A stretch of DNA of 64,000 nt, from contig NZ_JAHXBU010000093.1 of assembly GCF_020178975.1 (NCBI RefSeq), positions 434,001 through 498,000 of the forward strand, read 5' to 3'. The position numbers were made by a program, and so were the translations under genes. This document shows, in pieces, positions 18,387-26,304 of the stretch. How positions within the stretch are numbered: the stretch's first letter is position 1; each line of letters opens with the position of its first letter. This DNA comes from Cesiribacter sp. SM1. Lineage in GTDB: Bacteria > Bacteroidota > Bacteroidia > Cytophagales > Cyclobacteriaceae. The notes under the pieces were generated by a model. The model was given only the letters and a program-made list of their open reading frames with translations, ran no database searches and had not been told where the DNA came from.

Positions 18387-19802
18387 ATGCTAAACGAAAA
18401 TTCATATCTCACACCCCGACAGATTGTCGAAGAGCTTGATAAATATATTATTGGCCAGAACGATGCCAAACGTAACGTTGCCATAGCCCTGCGTAACCGC
18501 TGGAGGCGCATGAATGTAAAGTCGGAGATCCAGGGCGATATTGTGCCCAATAACATCCTGATGATTGGCGCAACGGGTGTTGGTAAAACCGAAATTGCAC
18601 GCCGCCTGGCCCGCATTGCAGATGCGCCCTTCACCAAAGTGGAGGCCTCTAAATTTACAGAAGTAGGTTATGTTGGCCGCGATGTGGAAAGCATGGTGCG
18701 CGACCTGGTAGATCAGTCGGTAAACCTGGTGAAAGCCCGCAAGCAGGAGGAGGTAAAAGAAAAAGCCGAGCGCATGGTAGAAGATACCATCCTCGATATC
18801 CTGATCCCGCCGGTGAAGGGCGTTGGCCGTACCAATACGCCAAGCGGTTTTACGCTGGAGCAGGATAACGATGAGGTGCCGCAGAGCGATGAAGAGCTGA
18901 ACGAGCGCACGCGCGAGCGTTTCCGGGCTAAGCTGCAGGCCGGCGAGCTCGATGACCGTAAAATAGAGATCAACATCAAAAAAGCTGCCGGTGCCAATGT
19001 AGGCATGGTAGGCGGCGGCATGATGGACGAGGTAAGCATGATGAACCTGCAGGAAATGCTCTCCAACATGATGCCCAAAAAGAGCAAAAAGCGTAAGGTA
19101 ACCATTGCAGAGGCTCGTAAGCTATTGGTAGAAGAAGAGGCTGCCAAACTTATCGATATGGATGAGGTAAAGGAAGAAGCCATCCGCAAAGCAGAAAATA
19201 CCGGTATTATCTTTATTGATGAAATAGATAAAGTTGCCTCCAGCTCCGGCAGTGGTGGTAAAGGCGGCGGACCCGATGTAAGCCGCGAAGGTGTGCAGCG
19301 CGACCTGCTTCCTATTGTAGAGGGTAGCACTGTTTCTACCAAGCATGGCGTGATCAATACAGACCACATCCTGTTTATAGCGGCAGGTGCCTTTCATGTA
19401 GCCAAGCCCAGCGATCTTATTCCGGAGCTGCAGGGTCGTTTCCCAATTCGTGTAGAATTGGAGAACCTCACCGAGGATGATTTCTACCACATTCTGAAGG
19501 AACCAAAGAATGCGCTTACCAAGCAGTATGTAGCACTCTTTGATTCAGAAGGAGTTAAGCTGGAGTTCCAGGACGAATCGCTGCGGGAGCTTGCCCGTAT
19601 GGCCTTCAGGCTTAATTCAGAAGTAGAGAACATTGGTGCCCGCAGGCTGCATACGGTAATGAGCCAGCTGCTCAACGATTTTCTTTATGATGTGCCGGAT
19701 AAAATTGGCCCTAATGCCCAAATTCTAATCACCCCCGATATGGTTCGGGAACGCCTCACAAAACTGGTTCAGAACAAAGATTTAAGTCAGTATATTTTGT
19801 AA
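18387..19802 (+). CDS. hslU: ATP-dependent protease ATPase subunit HslU
   Basis: 471 residues, normal for HslU. AAA+ unfoldase of the HslUV protease. Seen: N-terminal LTPRQIVEELDKYIIGQ, Walker A GATGVGKTE from Gly61, the long I-domain (about 110-255), Walker B IIFIDEIDKVA, and the C-terminal tail DLSQYIL whose last residues dock into HslV. No hslV is in the window; in many genomes hslV lies directly upstream, but here porQ takes that place, so hslV must be elsewhere. A terminator hairpin follows immediately. Confidence 0.96.
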   Translation: MLNENSYLTPRQIVEELDKYIIGQNDAKRNVAIALRNRWRRMNVKSEIQGDIVPNNILMIGATGVGKTEIARRLARIADAPFTKVEASKFTEVGYVGRDVESMVRDLVDQSVNLVKARKQEEVKEKAERMVEDTILDILIPPVKGVGRTNTPSGFTLEQDNDEVPQSDEELNERTRERFRAKLQAGELDDRKIEINIKKAAGANVGMVGGGMMDEVSMMNLQEMLSNMMPKKSKKRKVTIAEARKLLVEEEAAKLIDMDEVKEEAIRKAENTGIIFIDEIDKVASSSGSGGKGGGPDVSREGVQRDLLPIVEGSTVSTKHGVINTDHILFIAAGAFHVAKPSDLIPELQGRFPIRVELENLTEDDFYHILKEPKNALTKQYVALFDSEGVKLEFQDESLRELARMAFRLNSEVENIGARRLHTVMSQLLNDFLYDVPDKIGPNAQILITPDMVRERLTKLVQNKDLSQYIL

Positions 19803-19808
19803 CTTAAT

Positions 19809-19844
19809 CGGGTACTCTTTAAAAACAGGAGTACCCGTTTTTTT
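19809..19844 (+). terminator. Rho-independent terminator of hslU
   Basis: CGGGTACTC (19809-19817) pairs with GAGTACCCG (19829-19837), followed by seven T. Confidence 0.88.
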
Positions 19845-20005
19845 ACCCGGGCTTATTGCAGGCTGCCTTACAGGTGCAGCATTCAGTCCTATGCTGGCTA
19901 AAACAACTTTACAACAGGCATTTAGCCATTAGAAAATAAAGGGACATCAGGTTTTACTTCCCTGTTTTAAAACAGGCTGCTAGGCACAGGGTCAATTATA
20001 CTTAT

Positions 20006-20722
20006 ATGAATAACATCGCTTATATAACAGGTACCAGCCGGGGCATTGGTAAGGCGCTGGCAGAAGTGTTGCTGGAAGAGGGCTGGTCTGTTACCGGAAT
20101 CAGCCGTCAGCAGACAGTAGAACATGCTGCCTACAAACACCTGTCATTAAACTTAAGCGATCCCTGGCAGCAGTGGCTGCCCCATGTATTTGCTCAGCAT
20201 GAAGGGGCCAAGCGTTTGCTGCTCATCAACAATGCAGGTACGCTGGGAGAGGTTGGCTATGTGGGGCACATTTCTCCGGAAGCTATTGCAAATGCCATTG
20301 CTGTTAATGTTACAGCACCTGCTTTGCTGATGAATGAGTTTGTTAAAAGCTATCCACAGCAGCAGAAGCTGGTATTGAATATCAGTAGTGGTGCCGCACA
20401 GTATCCTGTAGATGGCTGGAGCATTTACTGCAGCAGCAAGGCTGCCCTGGATATGCTTAGCGAAGTGGGCGCTCACGAGGTTGAACTGGCTAAAAAGAAT
20501 AATTTGCATGTTTTCTCGATCTCTCCCGGGGTGGTAGACACCAATATGCAGGAACAGATCAGGCATACGGAAAAGAAAGCATTCAGCAGGGTGGCTTACT
20601 TTCAGCAGCTCAAGAGTGGCAAGCGGCTGGCCGATCCTACAGAGGTTGCCCGCCAGCTGATGATGCTTATCAATCATCCAAAGGAGTTTAAAGGTGTAAA
20701 GCAGGATGTGAGAAAAATGTAA
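20006..20722 (+). CDS. Short-chain dehydrogenase/reductase (SDR)
   Basis: 238 residues, classical SDR. The N-terminal cofactor motif is TGTSRGIGKALAE (TGxxxGxG), the NNAG motif is LINNAGTLGE, and the catalytic Tyr and Lys are in YCSSKAALDM, with ISSGAAQYPVDGWS supplying the catalytic Ser. The sequence pattern resembles benzil reductase/sepiapterin reductase-type SDRs (YueD), which use NADPH. Cytoplasmic. The DUF4421 gene begins 39 bases later but no functional link is evident. Confidence 0.9.
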   Translation: MNNIAYITGTSRGIGKALAEVLLEEGWSVTGISRQQTVEHAAYKHLSLNLSDPWQQWLPHVFAQHEGAKRLLLINNAGTLGEVGYVGHISPEAIANAIAVNVTAPALLMNEFVKSYPQQQKLVLNISSGAAQYPVDGWSIYCSSKAALDMLSEVGAHEVELAKKNNLHVFSISPGVVDTNMQEQIRHTEKKAFSRVAYFQQLKSGKRLADPTEVARQLMMLINHPKEFKGVKQDVRKM

Positions 20723-20761
20723 TACGCTAACCCTCTGCGACTGCATTACGTAGAAAAAAGG

Positions 20762-21838
20762 GTGAAGAATACTATTCCATCTATTTTTACAGCTTTCTTA
20801 TCCCTGCTTTTATTAAGTGGACTGTCTGCGTTCGGGCAGGAGGAGGACTCCCTCCGGCGAAAGGGTGATTATTTTTATTCCTACCCCCATAAATTTGCTG
20901 TTAGGCTTGTGTACCAGCAGCGGCAGCTGCCTTTTATACTGGATCCGCTTCCTGGCGAGGGTCGTGCAGTTTATCAGTCAAACAGCAGGCGTACCTTTGG
21001 GGTAGGAGGCTCTCTTTTTGGTGTTAGTTTTACTGTTTCTTTCCTGCTGCCGGAATCGCTGCAACGCCATTCGGCGCAGGCAGATAACAGCATCAAACAG
21101 CGTGATATGCGGTTAAATGCTTTTCATAATCGCTTTGGGGTGCAACTCGACAGGCAGGATTACACCGGCTATTACCTGAACAATGTTGATGAGCTGGATA
21201 GCGGCTGGCAGGATGGTGAGGCCTATCCTTACCGGCAGGATATGCGGGTAAAGCGCTTTGGTGTAGGTGTTTTTTACCTTTTTCAGCCAGATAAATTTTC
21301 CTACAGTGCTGCACTGAACAATAAAAAGAAGCAGCACACCAGCGGGGGGACTTTTTTTACCGAGCTCTATGGCGGTAGTTTATTAATCAGCGGCGATTCT
21401 CTTTTGCTGCCCAGCAGGTATTTTAGCGAATCTGGTGCTGCAGGAAGGGTGGAAGAGGTAGATGTATACCATGGTGCTATACTGGCTGGCTATGCCCACA
21501 CATTTGTTCTTGGCAGGTTTTACCTGATGGGCAGCATGGCCATAGGGCCTGAGATACAGAGAAGAAATGTATTTCAGGAAAACATTCCGGATGCGGATGT
21601 GCAATGGTCGGCAGAGGGGCGAATGCAGATACAGGCAGCAGTAGGCTACGACGACCACACCTATTTCTGGAACATTGCCTACAATAGCCAGTTGCAGCAG
21701 TACGAGGTTAATGATTTAGGTGTTAGCGTAAACACCAACGGGATTCGCTTTTTATTCGGACGCAGGTTCGATGAGTTTGGCTTTATGAACCGCTTCCGCA
21801 AATGGCGCTTTTACCGCAAGTTAAGAGGTGTGGAGTAA
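20762..21838 (+). CDS. DUF4421 outer-membrane protein
   Basis: 358 residues from a GTG that gives the signal peptide MKNTIPSIFTAFLSLLLLSG ending near AFG-QEE. The remainder is rich in alternating hydrophobic/aromatic strands (for example RFYLMGSMAIGPEIQRRNVF and TYFWNIAYNSQLQQYEVN) and fits the DUF4421 family, predicted to be an outer-membrane beta barrel found almost only in Bacteroidota. Function unknown. The C-terminus ends with a basic RFRKWRFYRKLRG stretch. Confidence 0.78.
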   Translation: MKNTIPSIFTAFLSLLLLSGLSAFGQEEDSLRRKGDYFYSYPHKFAVRLVYQQRQLPFILDPLPGEGRAVYQSNSRRTFGVGGSLFGVSFTVSFLLPESLQRHSAQADNSIKQRDMRLNAFHNRFGVQLDRQDYTGYYLNNVDELDSGWQDGEAYPYRQDMRVKRFGVGVFYLFQPDKFSYSAALNNKKKQHTSGGTFFTELYGGSLLISGDSLLLPSRYFSESGAAGRVEEVDVYHGAILAGYAHTFVLGRFYLMGSMAIGPEIQRRNVFQENIPDADVQWSAEGRMQIQAAVGYDDHTYFWNIAYNSQLQQYEVNDLGVSVNTNGIRFLFGRRFDEFGFMNRFRKWRFYRKLRGVE

Positions 21839-22023
21839 AACCCAGATCGCCTGAAGTGTCTTCTATATCCAAAAGGAACCGGGACAAAAGACATAAGTCA
21901 TTGGAGGGGGAGGAGTGGTGGCGCTGCTGCCGGTCTACCTGCTAGCTTCTACCATCCTAATTCCTAATACTGATTACCGCAAGGGCGGCCACTTTAGGCC
22001 GCTCAATTTCAATTACGGCCAGG

Positions 22024-22518
22024 CTACAGGTTCTTTGGAAACTGGTAGGTTTCAAATGCTGCTTCGTTGGCTTCGGCCTCTTTCCAGTGTTTTATATCGA
22101 AGCTGAATGCTGCAAATCCGCTGGTAGGAATGTTTTCGGTTTCAAAAGCTTTGCAGAGGCTGTTGGCAAATTCTGTGAGGCCCGGATTGTGCCCTACAAG
22201 CATCAGTATATCTACATCATCACTGCAGCTTTGCACCAGGTCCCAGAGTGTTAAAGTATTGGCGTGGTACAGGCTGCTTTCAAACTGAAGTACCTCTTGT
22301 GGCAGTTGCCAGGCTTCCATTACCGGTTTTATTGTGGCACGGGTGCGTGCTGAATCACTGCAAAGAATCAGTTGTGGCGGTTTTACATTGTCGGCAAGCC
22401 ATTTTCCCATTTTTGGAGCATCTGTTTTGCCACGCTCATTCAGCGGCCGTTCGTGATCGTCAAGTGCCTGGTTATCCCAGCTAGACTTAGCATGGCGTAA
22501 CAGGTAAAGGATTTTCAT
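22024..22518 (-). CDS. SixA-like histidine phosphatase
   Basis: 164 residues of the phosphoglycerate-mutase-like (histidine phosphatase) superfamily. The catalytic motif is LLRHAKSSW near the N-terminus (RHA form typical of SixA), with NERGKTDAPKMG, CSDSARTRAT and LVGHNPGL supplying the other Arg and His residues. SixA removes phosphate from His in HPt domains of phosphorelays, or from PTS proteins. Which substrate applies here is not known; a hybrid kinase partner is not adjacent. Probably single-gene. Confidence 0.87.
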   Translation of the reverse strand: MKILYLLRHAKSSWDNQALDDHERPLNERGKTDAPKMGKWLADNVKPPQLILCSDSARTRATIKPVMEAWQLPQEVLQFESSLYHANTLTLWDLVQSCSDDVDILMLVGHNPGLTEFANSLCKAFETENIPTSGFAAFSFDIKHWKEAEANEAAFETYQFPKNL

Positions 22519-22553
22519 GGCTGTAAAAAGGTTTATGCTTAGTTGAAATAACT

Positions 22554-22592
22554 AAAAAAGCACACCCTTGTCTCAAGGCGTGTGCTTTTTTT
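22554..22592 (-). terminator. Bidirectional hairpin between AP2 and SixA-like genes
   Basis: AAAAAGCACAC with CCTTG pairs with CAAGG and GTGTGCTTTTT, with an unpaired base on the right arm. It has T runs in both directions. It follows the minus-strand AP2-domain gene, so termination of that gene is the likely role. Confidence 0.75.
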
Positions 22593-22639
22593 ATTTTAAA
22601 CAAAAACTGTTCGATACTCTGATCTGCACCTAGGGCAGC

Positions 22640-23218
22640 TTAGTCCTGCACGTTGGCAGTTGTATCAACTTCTTTTTGCTTTTCTTTATCAATTACGTTT
22701 AAGCTACGGGTTTTGCCAAAAAGCTCGATAGACTTTTTATTGTATGCCAGCGCTGCTTCTTCGGGGGTATCGTACAGGCCGAGGTTGTAGCGTTTGCCAT
22801 CTTTGTAAATAACAGCACGGTACTTCTGGTTGTCTTTTACAATACCGCGATAGCCCAGTGGGTTATCAGTTTTACGGGTATTGCGGGTAACGTGGCTAAA
22901 GGTAGTCCATTCCAGGTTTTTAACGCGGCAATCCAGTCTGTCGCCATTTTTCAGGATTACAAACAGGCGCTTGGAAGTTTCTGGCTTCTCTACGAATTTC
23001 TCTGCTACCAGTTTGTGCAGGTAGATCGTTTCGTTGCGGTAAGAGCCATCTTTGTTTAACCAGTTTTTCTGGAAAAAGGCATACCCGCTTGAGTGTAAGC
23101 GAAGGTGCTTTAAGAAGCCTACCGTGTTAAGATATTCATTGTTGGTGATATACTCGTAGGTTTTGTCATCAACAATAGCTGTCTTGTCAGAATTCTTGAG
23201 TTTTAGTCTGTATAACAT
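22640..23218 (-). CDS. Degenerate HNH plus AP2 domain DNA-binding protein
   Basis: 192 residues. Residues about 66-107 (YLHKLVAEKFVEKP then DCRVKNLEWTT) follow the pattern of phage/intron HNH nucleases, in which LHxLVAxxF leads to NHxDGxxxNNxxxNLEW. Here the NHxDG segment is replaced by VILKNGDRLDC, so the catalytic Asn-His pair is absent. Residues about 122-168 (GYRGIVKDNQKYRAVI and LGLYDTPEEAALAYN) form an AP2 DNA-binding domain of the kind that accompanies free-standing HNH homing nucleases and, in plants, ERF regulators. I infer a nuclease-derived DNA-binding protein, perhaps a regulator. Encoded alone with its own terminator. Confidence 0.75.
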   Translation of the reverse strand: MLYRLKLKNSDKTAIVDDKTYEYITNNEYLNTVGFLKHLRLHSSGYAFFQKNWLNKDGSYRNETIYLHKLVAEKFVEKPETSKRLFVILKNGDRLDCRVKNLEWTTFSHVTRNTRKTDNPLGYRGIVKDNQKYRAVIYKDGKRYNLGLYDTPEEAALAYNKKSIELFGKTRSLNVIDKEKQKEVDTTANVQD

Positions 23219-23372
23219 AGGGTTACAGAAAAATGATGTGTCGTGAATGTTTTAATTGGCTATATCAAATAGGAATGGAATTGTAGCTGCACTCCTAGTA
23301 ACGGGCTTTGCCGGATTGTTTTACGGAAATGCTTTTTAAGCTTTCCGCATATTCAATGTTGTAACAAAGCAC

Positions 23373-24380
23373 TTACGGCAGATAGAAATCAAAATCTATG
23401 CCATTCATACAAAGGAAGTGTCCCTGGGGGCATTTGCTATAGCCAATCTTTGAGCAGGGCCTGCAAGAGAGCCCTTTTTTTTCAAACACGGTAAATTGGG
23501 TGCGGTAGGGATACATTCCAAATTCTGGAATTGTGTTCCCCCATATGGAAAAAATAGGTTTCTTATAAGCAGCAGCAATGTGCATAAGGCCTGTATCGTG
23601 GGTAAAAACATATTTAGCCTGCTTTACCAGCGATGCACTCTGGTTGAGGTTAAATTTGCCGCATGCATTGAAGATAACGGTTCTCTTGTTTAGCTCCTTC
23701 AGGCCCTCCTCATAAGCTTCGGAGCCCTGTTGCTGGCGGAAGAAAGCTTCAATCTGCTCCCCGTTGGCGGCATCTTCTTTGCCGCCCAGTAAAATCACGG
23801 GTTTGTTGATCTTATCGCAGAGTTCAATCATGCGGGGGAGGGGCAGTTTTTTAGTGTTATGCTGGGCACCAATGGCATAGGCCACGTAGTCGCCCCGGTG
23901 GGTTTCGGGCAGCCACTCCAGGGGTACTTCATCCTGTTCTGGTATAAAATAGTCCAGGCCCAGCTCATCGCCTTTAATGCCCAGGGGGGCGGTAGTTTCC
24001 AGGTTACGGTCTACAATATGTACATTAGGCAGGCGGTTAATTTTAAAATTCACCATCAGCCACTTTTCAAAATTCAGTTTATCAAAGCTGAATGCCTTTA
24101 CCCCTAACCTTTGCTTTATGATGGTGGTGCGCAGGTTGTTGTGCAGATCAATGATGTAATCAAAACGTTCCTGCTTAAGCTCCTGCACCAGGTCGTTTAG
24201 TTTATCTTCCAGCAGGTGCAGTTTATCTATATATGGGTTTGCCTTAAACATGCCGGCATAAGCTTTTTTAGTGCAGTAATGCACCTGAGCATCTTGCAGC
24301 TGTGTTTTTAGTACCCGTACTACCGGAGTCGTCAGCACAATATCACCAATGGAAGAAAAACGTATTACGAGTATTTTCAT
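23373..24380 (-). CDS. Family 9 glycosyltransferase (heptosyltransferase type)
   Basis: 335 residues. N-terminal KILVIRFSSIGDIVLTTPVV and C-terminal KYVFTHDTGLMHIAAAYKKP with IFSIWGNTIPEFGMYPY are GT9 signatures (ADP-heptose:LPS heptosyltransferase family). GT9 enzymes add heptose or similar sugars to the LPS core on the cytoplasmic side of the inner membrane. Four Cys-containing positions near the C-terminus (LSCRPCSKIGYSKCPQGHFLC) are a common trait of this branch. Its ATG overlaps the TGA of polX (ATGA), so the two are co-translated although no functional link is known. Confidence 0.88.
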   Translation of the reverse strand: MKILVIRFSSIGDIVLTTPVVRVLKTQLQDAQVHYCTKKAYAGMFKANPYIDKLHLLEDKLNDLVQELKQERFDYIIDLHNNLRTTIIKQRLGVKAFSFDKLNFEKWLMVNFKINRLPNVHIVDRNLETTAPLGIKGDELGLDYFIPEQDEVPLEWLPETHRGDYVAYAIGAQHNTKKLPLPRMIELCDKINKPVILLGGKEDAANGEQIEAFFRQQQGSEAYEEGLKELNKRTVIFNACGKFNLNQSASLVKQAKYVFTHDTGLMHIAAAYKKPIFSIWGNTIPEFGMYPYRTQFTVFEKKGLSCRPCSKIGYSKCPQGHFLCMNGIDFDFYLP

Positions 24381-26092
24381 GTTTGTTGCAGCGCTTTTTG
24401 TTTACGTTGCTCAAAATGTTTAGCTATTACCTCAAGTGGCTGTGCATTAAAGCAGCGTTCTGCTGTTAATCCGCCTTTTCTGCCTGCCAGCATGCCAAAG
24501 TACATATCATGATAACCTGCAGTTTCATGTGCATCAGGGTTTACGCTAATCCACACACCTTGTTCGAGTGCATAGCTTACCCAGCGCCAGTCTATATCCA
24601 GCCGCCAGGGGTTTGCATTTATTTCTATGACTACACCATGGGCAGCACAGGCATCAATTACAGCCTTATGGTCTATGGGATAACCTGCCCTGCGCAACAG
24701 CAGCCTGCCGGTGGGGTGGCCTAAAATTGTGGTAAAAGGATTGGCTATGGCGGTAAGCAGCCTGTCGGTGGCCTTTTGCAGGCTCATGTTCAGGTTACCA
24801 TGAATTGAGGCTACAATAAAGTCAAACTCCGCCAGCTGATCGGCAGGGTAATCCAGGCTGCCATCGGCTAATATATCGCTCTCAATGCCCTTAAAGATCC
24901 TGAATGGGGCCAACTCCTGGTTTAAGGCATCTATTTCCTTATGCTGTTGGCGCACCCGCTCTATCTGCAGGCCACCGGCATAAAAGGCAGACTGGCTGTG
25001 ATCCGACATGCCCACATACTGAAAGCCAAGCTCCCGGCAATAGGCTGCCATCTCGCGCAGGGTATTTTTGCCGTCGCTGTAGGTGCTGTGGTTGTGCAGT
25101 ATACCTTTGAAGTCAGGGTACTGAATGAGCTGGGGCAGCTTATCTTCTGCGGCTAACTCCAACTCGCCACGGCCTTCACGCAGCTCGGGTGCTACCCATG
25201 CCAGGCCGGCTTCCTGGTAAATGGCCTCTTCCGTTGTATACTCTTTTTCGCGTGCCAGTTGCAGCAGGGTGCGGCCGTTGGCCAGTGGGCTGCCTATGTG
25301 TGCGTCGGTTCCGGTAAAAATAAGCAATGCGCTGGCAAAGTGGGCCGGTGCTGCAACGTGTACCTCTACCGGCAACTGTATTTCCTCAAGCTTGCCCCTC
25401 CAGGCATAAGGTCCGCAGCAGGAGGTTTCGGCCTGCAGTTCGCTGAAATTGTTAAGTTCTTCCCAAACCTCGGTGGCATCCTCGTGCCCCACTACCAGGC
25501 ACAGGTTGGTTATTACCTCCATGCAGCGGCGCATTTCGCCGGCCCATTCCACATTTGGGAATTTTTGCAGCAGCAGCCCCTTTAGCTTTTCAGCAATGGG
25601 CAGGCAGTCGGCATAGCGCAGGCGGCCCTGGTTCTCCTTTGCAAAAAGCAGGGCTTCTTTTATGGTTTCCTGTGTTTTGGCACCAAAGCCCTTTACTTTT
25701 GCCAGTTTATTTTCTTCGCAAGCCTGCAGTAGTGCCTCGGGGTCTTCAATGCCCATTTCCTGCCAGATCTGTTGCACTTTTTTAGGCCCCAGCCCTTTAA
25801 TGCCCAGCATGCGCAGTATGCCTTCGGGAGTTTTGGCCAGGAGCTCTTCCAGCAGCGGGAAAGTACCGGTTTCCAGTATTTCCTGTATGTTAGCGGCGAT
25901 GCTTTTGCCAATGCCCTGCAGGTTGCTTATTTCTTCCCGGGACATCTGGTACAGCGGCTGTTCCAGGCGCTCCAGCGGGAATACGGCATTTGTATAGGAA
26001 CGTATTTTAAACTGGTTTTCTCCGTGCAGCTCCAGCAAAGTGCCTGCGAGCCGCAACTGGCGTATGATGGTTTTATTATCTGTTTTTTCCAA
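24377..26092 (-). CDS. polX: PolX-type protein with PHP phosphoesterase; polymerase site degenerate
   Basis: 571 residues: helix-hairpin-helix region (about 45-150, GIGKSIAANIQEIL and GIKGLGPKKVQQIW), a Pol beta-like nucleotidyltransferase domain (about 160-315) and a C-terminal PHP domain (about 328-565). In active PolX the polymerase motif reads GSxRRxxxxxxDxD. Here residues 185-200 read AGEMRRCMEVITNLCLV, so the Ser is Glu and both Asp are missing (Asn, Cys); the third Asp is replaced by Glu243 in VEVHVA. The PHP metal ligands look intact (HNHSTYSDG, MSDHS, ESDILADGS, SIHGN, GHPTGR, NPDAHE). I infer a PHP exonuclease or phosphoesterase with a non-catalytic polymerase fold. Confidence 0.9.
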   Translation of the reverse strand: MEKTDNKTIIRQLRLAGTLLELHGENQFKIRSYTNAVFPLERLEQPLYQMSREEISNLQGIGKSIAANIQEILETGTFPLLEELLAKTPEGILRMLGIKGLGPKKVQQIWQEMGIEDPEALLQACEENKLAKVKGFGAKTQETIKEALLFAKENQGRLRYADCLPIAEKLKGLLLQKFPNVEWAGEMRRCMEVITNLCLVVGHEDATEVWEELNNFSELQAETSCCGPYAWRGKLEEIQLPVEVHVAAPAHFASALLIFTGTDAHIGSPLANGRTLLQLAREKEYTTEEAIYQEAGLAWVAPELREGRGELELAAEDKLPQLIQYPDFKGILHNHSTYSDGKNTLREMAAYCRELGFQYVGMSDHSQSAFYAGGLQIERVRQQHKEIDALNQELAPFRIFKGIESDILADGSLDYPADQLAEFDFIVASIHGNLNMSLQKATDRLLTAIANPFTTILGHPTGRLLLRRAGYPIDHKAVIDACAAHGVVIEINANPWRLDIDWRWVSYALEQGVWISVNPDAHETAGYHDMYFGMLAGRKGGLTAERCFNAQPLEVIAKHFEQRKQKALQQT

Positions 26093-26127
26093 GACTAAGC
26101 GTTCTAAGCGTAAAAAATGCTCTTTAA

Positions 26128-26135
26128 CAAAGGTA
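26128..26135 (-). promoter_or_regulatory. Candidate -7 element of the polX-GT9 transcript
   Basis: On the minus strand the bases read TACCTTTG, matching TAnnTTTG, 36 bases upstream of the polX start. No clear -33 element. Confidence 0.4.
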
Positions 26136-26304
26136 CAACCTATGCAGGGAATTAGGGAGCCTGGCTATGATTTTTACAATAGCAGCTGCCAAAGTGAATT
26201 TATATTGACAGAAATATGTAAAATAGTACTATACTTTTATGCTATTACTCTGTATTCTGTGTTAACTTAATAAGAAAGAGTAAGGCGGTTTTTTAAGTAC
26301 CCAT

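Noticed and set aside
18713-19369. 218-codon Ser-rich minus-strand ORF
   Set aside because: Shadow of hslU; composition is that of a reverse frame of an acidic, lysine-rich protein.
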